Shown here: piece after piece, positions 5,917 to 10,171 of the stretch | Position numbering within the stretch: the first letter of the stretch is position 1 | How the letters are laid out: each line of letters opens with the position of its first letter | Assembly (NCBI GenBank): GCA_018816485.1 | Contig: JAHIVL010000039.1 | Coordinates: forward strand, 1-10,171 | DNA: 10,171 bases | From: Patescibacteria group bacterium | Lineage (GTDB): Bacteria > Patescibacteriota > Microgenomatia > UBA1400 > PJMF01 | Reading direction: 5' to 3' | Program-made: the position numbers and the translations under genes | Notes under the pieces: model-generated | Database searches by the model: none | Seen by the model: only the letters and a program-made list of their open reading frames with translations | What the model was told of the DNA's origin: nothing

Positions 5917-6783
5917 TTAACTTTCTACATTCGAGCTAATCTCAATAGCAATTCTATTAACTTCAATAACCTTATCTCGTATATCTGTCTTTATGTACTC
6001 TTCAATTTTATCTCTATTTTCGTATGATGATAATACTTTTTTAACATCTTCGCCAAACCAAATTGGATCTCCAGCCATAAATCCTTTAGCTCCACTCTCC
6101 ACACAAATTCTTAAATTATTTTTAAACTCTTCATAGCCTATCTCCCTTGCGTTATAAATCCATGGGGTGTCAAGAGCCGCAGTCATAGTTACTGCCGATA
6201 ATGAATCACCTAAAAGTTCCAAACCAATGAGATCGCAACCTCTTGAAAGTTCACTAATAGCTTGAAGCTGAGTTTCTAACATTATTTCTTCAGTAATTTC
6301 TTTACTCCCTCCAGGATGATAAACCATAAGCTCTAATAGAAAGTCTATTCCCACATATTTGCAATAATCATGCACTTCAGCCACAAACTGCTTTTTTTTC
6401 AATGCTTCAGCTTCCTGAGGATTGTAAAAAAGTTCCAATTTAACTAAACCATAATTATTTCTAATTTGTTCAATACCCCAATCATCTGCGATGATTGGCA
6501 TACCAAATGGATCTAAGCTATCTTTCTTTTTTTCTAGAGACATTACTAAACCTGTACTATTAGATTTTTTGATTAAGTTAGAAAAATCAAATTCAGGATC
6601 AATAATAACTCCAGAAACCTCTGGAGAAACATATTCCATAATTGTCCCCGAAATAAAATCAAGAATATCTTTGCGATCTAAGTGATCAATGTCTAGGCCA
6701 ATAGATTCAGCTAAAGTGGCAATTCTAGAAAAATCTAGTAATGAAAATACGCCTGAAGTGTTCTTAATATTTTGAAGCCTCAT
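5917..6783 (-). CDS. LacD-like class I aldolase homologue with altered active site
   Basis: A 288-residue TIM-barrel protein resembling the tagatose-1,6-bisphosphate aldolase (LacD)/sulfofructose-phosphate aldolase family. Similar regions are NTSGVFSLLDFSR (8-20), VKLELFYNPQEAEAL (114-128), IDFLLELMVYHPGG (146-159), TPWIYNAREIGYEEF (206-220) and GAKGFMAGDPIWFG (231-244). In classical LacD the Schiff-base lysine lies in a D-V-L-K-V-E stretch; here the aligned residues are D-L-I-G-L-E (184-189), with glycine at 187. The usual FDQRG near the N-terminus reads LDFSRI. The protein may therefore have lost aldolase chemistry or changed reaction. No other lysine is obviously in its place, though K115 is conserved nearby. 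The only suitable start, ATG at 6781-6783, lies inside a perfect 14-bp hairpin. It sits between pnp and the YggT gene (1-base gap). Confidence 0.75.
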   Translation of the reverse strand: MRLQNIKNTSGVFSLLDFSRIATLAESIGLDIDHLDRKDILDFISGTIMEYVSPEVSGVIIDPEFDFSNLIKKSNSTGLVMSLEKKKDSLDPFGMPIIADDWGIEQIRNNYGLVKLELFYNPQEAEALKKKQFVAEVHDYCKYVGIDFLLELMVYHPGGSKEITEEIMLETQLQAISELSRGCDLIGLELLGDSLSAVTMTAALDTPWIYNAREIGYEEFKNNLRICVESGAKGFMAGDPIWFGEDVKKVLSSYENRDKIEEYIKTDIRDKVIEVNRIAIEISSNVES

Positions 6784-6804
6784 ACTGTAAAGTATGAGGC
6801 TTCA
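6773..6804 (-). promoter_or_regulatory. Perfect 14-bp hairpin enclosing the aldolase start codon
   Basis: TGAAGCCTCATACT (6773-6786) and AGTATGAGGCTTCA (6791-6804) are exact inverted repeats with a 4-base loop. On the minus strand the ATG of the aldolase-like gene (6781-6783) lies in the 3' arm, so folding would hide it. No U-tract follows in either direction, so this is not a standard terminator. It lies 26 bases after the pnp stop codon. It may protect or process the pnp 3' end, or control translation of the next gene. Confidence 0.75.
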
Positions 6805-6829
6805 TCAAATTCTTTTCAAGAAGAGTTAA

Positions 6830-9157
6830 CTAGCGATTTCCGCCATAGCTACCGCCTCGATTACCACTACGACTTCCGCCACGATCGTTACCACGATCAT
6901 TGCCACGATCTTTACCACGATAACCACCGTTACTTCCACCATTTCCACCATTTCTACCTCTAAAAGATGGTCTTTGTGGACGCGATTCTCTTTTAGCGTT
7001 TATTTCTGTCTGTTGATCCTTAGTTAGCATACTCAAACCAATCTTACCGTCATCTTTGATTTCAGAAATCATAACATGAACTGTATCTCCAACTTTAGCC
7101 AAATCGCCAGCATCTTTGATAAATTCGGTACTCATTGCTGAAACGTGAACTAAGCCTTCTTTGCCATCTAGATATTCAACAAATGCGCCGTAACCTTCAA
7201 CTCTGATAACAACTCCATCAAACTCTTCTCCAACTTCAACAATTCTCATCATGTTTGTAATAATTTTTGTTGCTGCATCGATTTTTTCTTGCTCTGGAGA
7301 AGAAATGTTAACTAAACCAAGTTCATTGTCCTTGTCTTCATCAACGCTAATCTCAGCACCAGTCTTTTCAATAATGCTTTTGATCATTTTTCCACCTGGG
7401 CCAATAAGCTCACCAATCCTGCTTGCAGGAATAGTGATTTGTTGAACCTTTGGTGCGTATGGTGAAAGTTCTTTTCTTGGGGCATCAATTGCTTTAAGCA
7501 TCTCGTTCATGATGTGCAATCTGCCAACTTTAGCTTGTTCCAATGCTTGTTCCAAAACTTTTCTAGGAATTCCCTTAAGCTTGATATCCATTTGAATTGC
7601 AGTAATACCTTCTTTGGTTCCTGCAACTTTAAAGTCCATATCGCCTACATGGTCTTCAAGACCTTGAATATCTGAAAGCACAATATATTGTTTGCCATCG
7701 CTCATTAGACCCATTGCAATTCCTGCAACCGGACGCTTGATTGGCACACCTGCTGCCATGAGTGAAAGAGTTGAACCACAAACTGCCGCCTGCGAAGTTG
7801 AGCCATTTGAACTCATAATTTCTGTAACAACATGAATTGTATATGGAAAATCGGCCTGATCAGGCAACATTGGTCTTAATGCTCTTTCTGCGAGTGCTCC
7901 ATGTCCAATTTCTCTACGTTTTGGGAACCCAAATCTGCCAGCTTCACCAGAAGCATATGGAGGCATACTATAGTGATGGAAATATTTAAGATTTTCCTCA
8001 CCACGAATGCTCTCAATTAATTGACCTCTTGATGGATCAGCTAAAGTTACAATTGTAACTCCCTGGGTAGCGCCTCTTTTAAACATTGCTGAACCATGAG
8101 TTCTTGGAAAAACATCTACCTCAGTCCAGATTTGTCTGATTTCGTCTATTTTTCTACCATCAGGTCTAACGCCGTCAGTTAAAATTAATTCTCTTGCCGC
8201 TCTTTTAGTAAGACTATAAAGAGCTGTTGAAACGTTTTTTTCAGAAACTTCATCGCTTTCTTTTGCATTTTCTTTGACGAATTGTACAATTAATTTTTCT
8301 TTAAGTTTATCGAAGCCTGATTCTTTGATTAATTTTCCTTCTTTTTTAACTATTTCTTTGAGTTCAACAACATTCTTTTTGTAAATTTTGTCTGCTAGAG
8401 CTTTAATTTTTGCATCGATTACTTTTGTTTCATCATCGATAAGCTCAATCTTGTCTTTACCAATTTCAGCAACAATTTCGTTAATTGCGATACAGATTTT
8501 ACCCATTTCTTCTTGGGCTTTAATTAAAGCGTCAACCATAACACTCTCAACAATTTCATAGGCACCAGCTTCAACCATAACGACAGCATCACCAGATCCT
8601 GCAACAATTAAATCAAGACTAGAGTTTTCTCTTTCTTCGTAAGTTGGGTTAGTCATGAACTCGCTGGTTTCTTTGTTATAACCAATTCTAAGTCCTGCTA
8701 TTGGACCATCAAATGGGATTTCGGAAATTGCTAAACCAATAGCACTTCCCAAAAGACCAAGCATGTCAGGATCATTTTGGCCATCGTATGAAAAAACAGT
8801 GTTAATAACTTGAACTTCATTAGTGATTCCTTCTGGAAATAATGGTCTTAAAGAACGATCGATAACGCGTGCTTTCAAAATGACTTCGTCTAAAGGACGA
8901 CCGTCTCTCTTGACCCAACGAGAACCTTTAATTACTCCTGCTGAGTATAGCTTTTCTGCAAACTCAACTGAAAGTGGAAAGTAACCTAAATTCACTTTTC
9001 TGCCCAAAGCAACTGTACTATGAACTATTGTTTCACCACAAGTAATTAACACCGCAGCGCTAACTTGTTGTGAAAATTTACCGACCTCAATTGAGACGGT
9101 TTTATCACCTACAAGAATATCTTTCTTGTAGGTTGTTGGATATGTCGGATATGACAT
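6830..9157 (-). CDS. pnp: Polyribonucleotide nucleotidyltransferase (PNPase) with RGG tail
   Basis: A 775-residue PNPase, a phosphate-dependent 3'-5' exoribonuclease acting in RNA decay in the cytosol. Domains in order: RNase PH 1 (about 10-225, with DGRPLDE and DRSLRPLFP), helical linker (about 235-315), RNase PH 2 (about 325-555, with FPKRREIGHGALAERAL at 411-427 and the catalytic-site EDHVGDMDFKVAGT at 501-514), KH (about 573-635, GPGG loop at 586-589), S1 (about 642-712, GEEFDGVVIRVEGYGAFVE). The C-terminus (about 722-775) is an Arg/Gly-rich tail with repeated RGNDRG units and several RGG/RGK/RGR motifs, unlike E. coli PNPase, and probably adds RNA binding. The start is the ATG at 9155-9157, with AAAGGA at 9162-9167 and a 4-base spacer. 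Upstream is a leader of about 185 bases with its own promoter; rpsO is two genes away, as in many bacteria. Confidence 0.98.
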   Translation of the reverse strand: MSYPTYPTTYKKDILVGDKTVSIEVGKFSQQVSAAVLITCGETIVHSTVALGRKVNLGYFPLSVEFAEKLYSAGVIKGSRWVKRDGRPLDEVILKARVIDRSLRPLFPEGITNEVQVINTVFSYDGQNDPDMLGLLGSAIGLAISEIPFDGPIAGLRIGYNKETSEFMTNPTYEERENSSLDLIVAGSGDAVVMVEAGAYEIVESVMVDALIKAQEEMGKICIAINEIVAEIGKDKIELIDDETKVIDAKIKALADKIYKKNVVELKEIVKKEGKLIKESGFDKLKEKLIVQFVKENAKESDEVSEKNVSTALYSLTKRAARELILTDGVRPDGRKIDEIRQIWTEVDVFPRTHGSAMFKRGATQGVTIVTLADPSRGQLIESIRGEENLKYFHHYSMPPYASGEAGRFGFPKRREIGHGALAERALRPMLPDQADFPYTIHVVTEIMSSNGSTSQAAVCGSTLSLMAAGVPIKRPVAGIAMGLMSDGKQYIVLSDIQGLEDHVGDMDFKVAGTKEGITAIQMDIKLKGIPRKVLEQALEQAKVGRLHIMNEMLKAIDAPRKELSPYAPKVQQITIPASRIGELIGPGGKMIKSIIEKTGAEISVDEDKDNELGLVNISSPEQEKIDAATKIITNMMRIVEVGEEFDGVVIRVEGYGAFVEYLDGKEGLVHVSAMSTEFIKDAGDLAKVGDTVHVMISEIKDDGKIGLSMLTKDQQTEINAKRESRPQRPSFRGRNGGNGGSNGGYRGKDRGNDRGNDRGGSRSGNRGGSYGGNR

Positions 9158-9340
9158 AAAATCCTTTCTTAAACTCTTAAGCTAACAGCTTATCAGATAA
9201 AAGATCGAATGAGAGTATTCCATGAGAAAGGACAAACAATATCCACTCTCTTGAATCCTCAGAAATCGAGTTTTTTCCTAGAGTTTTACTTGTACCCTTG
9301 AGGGTATTAAATTTTTTATTAGACTCACTTACGTAAATCT
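9158..9340 (-). promoter_or_regulatory. Long pnp leader with small inverted repeats
   Basis: About 185 bases of predicted untranslated leader. Visible elements are TAAGCT-AAC-AGCTTA (9178-9192, 6-bp stem just upstream of the ribosome binding site), GAGAGT/ACTCTC (9211-9216 with 9245-9250), and the 16-base motif at 9292-9307. In E. coli the pnp leader hairpin is cut by RNase III for autoregulation; a similar role here is inference only, since the structures here are short. Confidence 0.4.
9292..9307. repeat. 16-base hairpin-like motif, copy 2 (pnp leader)
   Basis: The same GTACCCTTGAGGGTAT seen at 3658-3673 in sufC, here about 135 bases upstream of the pnp start and about 40 bases downstream of its -10 element. 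Arms TACCC/GGGTA flank a 4-base centre. The shape recalls TACCC-N4-GGGTA operators of metal-sensing CsoR-type repressors, but no such regulator is visible in the window. Confidence 0.5.
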
Positions 9341-9346
9341 GACTGT

Positions 9347-9355
9347 ATTATAGCA
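9347..9355 (-). promoter_or_regulatory. Extended -10 promoter of pnp
   Basis: TGCTATAAT on the minus strand is a perfect TATAAT preceded by the extended TGn element. No good -35 is seen at 16 to 18 bases upstream, which extended -10 promoters can tolerate. It lies just after the end of the upstream membrane-protein gene, giving pnp its own transcript. Confidence 0.65.
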
Positions 9356-9369
9356 TGGATAACTGAAAC

Positions 9370-10011
9370 CTACTTCTTCCTACTTATCAACATATTATAA
9401 AGAACAACAAATGACACAGTTGCTACTGGAATTGTCACAAGTAAGCCTACAAGCAAAGCCAAAGCACCTAAATACATTAACACCATGATTGCCGCTCCAA
9501 ACCCTACCAAATCCCATTTAATACCATCTGTTAACTTGGCACTAGCCTTGAGCGCCTCGATAGGACCCATTCCTTTATCGATCACTAAGTAAGGAGTGAA
9601 CATATATTTAATAGAAAATATAATTCCTGGAATAATAAAGAGTAAAAATCCACCCAAAATAATAAGCATCACTAATATTTGAGCAGCCAAGTAATTGAGA
9701 ATTCTTGGAAACATTTTTGTGAATGTTTTTAAAGTAACTTTTTTACCTCTAGTGATTGCAAGAAAAGCATTACATACACCCATGCTAACAACCATACTAA
9801 AAACCATATAGCCACAGTACCAAATCCAATAAGTTGGCGTTCCTGGCTCTACACCCAATGCAGATTGAGAGAGCACATAAGCTGCTAAAGTCAACCATGG
9901 CAAAATAATTACTGCGTAAATTGAAATCCAATCTTCTTTAAAAATTTTCCAGGCTTCCCCAATAGTATTTCCAATAAATAAACCATTGGTAGTTTCGACA
10001 GTTTTTTCCAT
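9370..10011 (-). CDS. Polytopic membrane protein, DUF975/GDPD-membrane-domain-like
   Basis: A 213-residue integral membrane protein of unknown function. About five hydrophobic segments are visible, near residues 30-50, 62-86, 106-134, 167-183 and 186-207; there is no cleavable signal peptide. The stretch LLFIIPGIIFSIKYMFTPYLVIDKGMGPIEALKASAKLTDG (around 123-163) follows the pattern of a broad group of bacterial membrane proteins (DUF975, YciC and glycerophosphodiesterase membrane-domain relatives): a P-G-I turn, a conserved P, then EAL-x-x-S-x-x-L-T-x-G. The exact family cannot be fixed by eye. The start is the ATG at 10009-10011 with AAGGAA at 10015-10020. It lies between rpsO (41-base gap) and pnp, interrupting the usual rpsO-pnp adjacency. 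Confidence 0.75.
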   Translation of the reverse strand: MEKTVETTNGLFIGNTIGEAWKIFKEDWISIYAVIILPWLTLAAYVLSQSALGVEPGTPTYWIWYCGYMVFSMVVSMGVCNAFLAITRGKKVTLKTFTKMFPRILNYLAAQILVMLIILGGFLLFIIPGIIFSIKYMFTPYLVIDKGMGPIEALKASAKLTDGIKWDLVGFGAAIMVLMYLGALALLVGLLVTIPVATVSFVVLYNMLISRKK

Positions 10012-10052
10012 TGCTTCCTTAATTCGTTAATTACTAAATATAGCTATTTAAA

Positions 10053-10171
10053 TTATTTGCTCAATCCTAATCTATCAAGCAGTTTTCTATATCTTTCCTC
10101 ACTTCTATCAAGTAAGAAATTAAGAAGGCGTCTTCTTTTTGCAACTTGTTTTAATAATCCTCGTCTTGAAT
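10053..10171 (-). CDS. rpsO: Ribosomal protein S15, C-terminal end
   Basis: The last 39 codons of S15, a small-subunit protein that binds 16S rRNA early in 30S assembly; the 5' part lies beyond the right edge. The visible residues SRRGLLKQVAKRRRLLNF, then LLDRSEERYRKLLDRLGLSK, match the conserved S15 C-terminus (HSRRGLLxLVxKRRRLLxYL...RYxxLIxxLGLR). The two bases before the first full codon fit the expected histidine. The TAA stop is at 10053-10055. Its position two genes upstream of pnp matches the widespread rpsO-pnp linkage and supports the identification. Confidence 0.95.
   Translation of the reverse strand, partial: SRRGLLKQVAKRRRLLNFLLDRSEERYRKLLDRLGLSK

Noticed and set aside
6773..6804. 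Intrinsic terminator of pnp.
   Set aside because: The stem is strong, but no U-tract follows on the minus strand (AAAATATT) or the plus strand, so classical termination is not supported.
6772..6963. Plus-strand frame coding a His/Asp/Tyr-rich repeat (RYHDHCHD-like), suggestive of metal binding.
   Set aside because: It is the antisense of the Arg/Gly-rich repeats in the PNPase tail, with no ribosome binding site or promoter of its own.
9186..9227. Possible 13-codon leader peptide in the pnp leader (minus strand, ATG at 9225-9223 region).
   Set aside because: No ribosome binding site, and no run of regulatory codons; short frames are expected by chance.
1..10171. CRISPR array, tRNA, transposase, phage or defence genes.
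   Set aside because: No regularly spaced repeats, cloverleaf-type sequence, or mobile/defence protein motifs were seen; the only repeats are the two palindromic elements and the 16-base motif.

Overview
Low-GC bacterial chromosome fragment with every recognisable gene on the minus strand. It is bacterial because it carries the C-terminus of ribosomal protein S15, a complete PNPase and a SUF iron-sulfur cluster system. UGA is used as a normal stop (the short SufD ends in TGA), so this is not a UGA-recoded lineage. The compact layout, the half-size SufD, the many small Nudix/YggT-type genes and the AT-rich spacers would fit a Patescibacteria/CPR-like genome. That placement is an inference, not something a single marker here proves.

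Layout in the direction of transcription (high to low coordinates). (1) 10171-10053: 3' end of rpsO. (2) 10011-9370: a polytopic membrane protein. (3) 9369-9158: a leader with an extended -10 promoter and several small inverted repeats, then pnp (9157-6830) with RNase PH, RNase PH, KH and S1 domains and an RGG-rich tail. (4) A 14-bp perfect hairpin (6773-6804) whose 3' arm contains the start codon of a LacD-like aldolase homologue (6783-5917). (5) A closely spaced run: a YggT-family membrane protein, a Mn/Fe superoxide dismutase, and a DEDDy 3'-5' exonuclease-like protein. (6) A long palindromic element (4288-4373) starting at the exonuclease stop codon. (7) The suf cluster, interleaved with two Nudix hydrolases: nudix, sufC, nudix, sufB, then a second copy of the palindromic element (821-932), then a half-length sufD-like gene. 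(8) A weak terminator followed at once by a consensus sigma-70 promoter (TTGACA-17-TATAAT) driving an unrecognised gene that runs off the left edge.

The suf genes encode the SufBC(D) scaffold and its ATPase. No cysteine desulfurase (SufS) or sulfur-transfer protein (SufE/SufU) is visible, so it must lie outside the window. The rpsO-pnp neighbourhood is an ancient translation/RNA-decay linkage, here split by one membrane-protein gene. SOD and SUF close together suggest a cell that meets oxygen (inference).

Most notable: two related long palindromic elements share a core, but each has arms matching its own host gene's 3' end. Also notable are a start codon buried in a strong hairpin, an aldolase homologue that seems to lack the Schiff-base lysine, and a 16-base palindrome-like sequence present in both the pnp leader and the start of sufC. 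No CRISPR, transposase, tRNA, phage or defence system was found.
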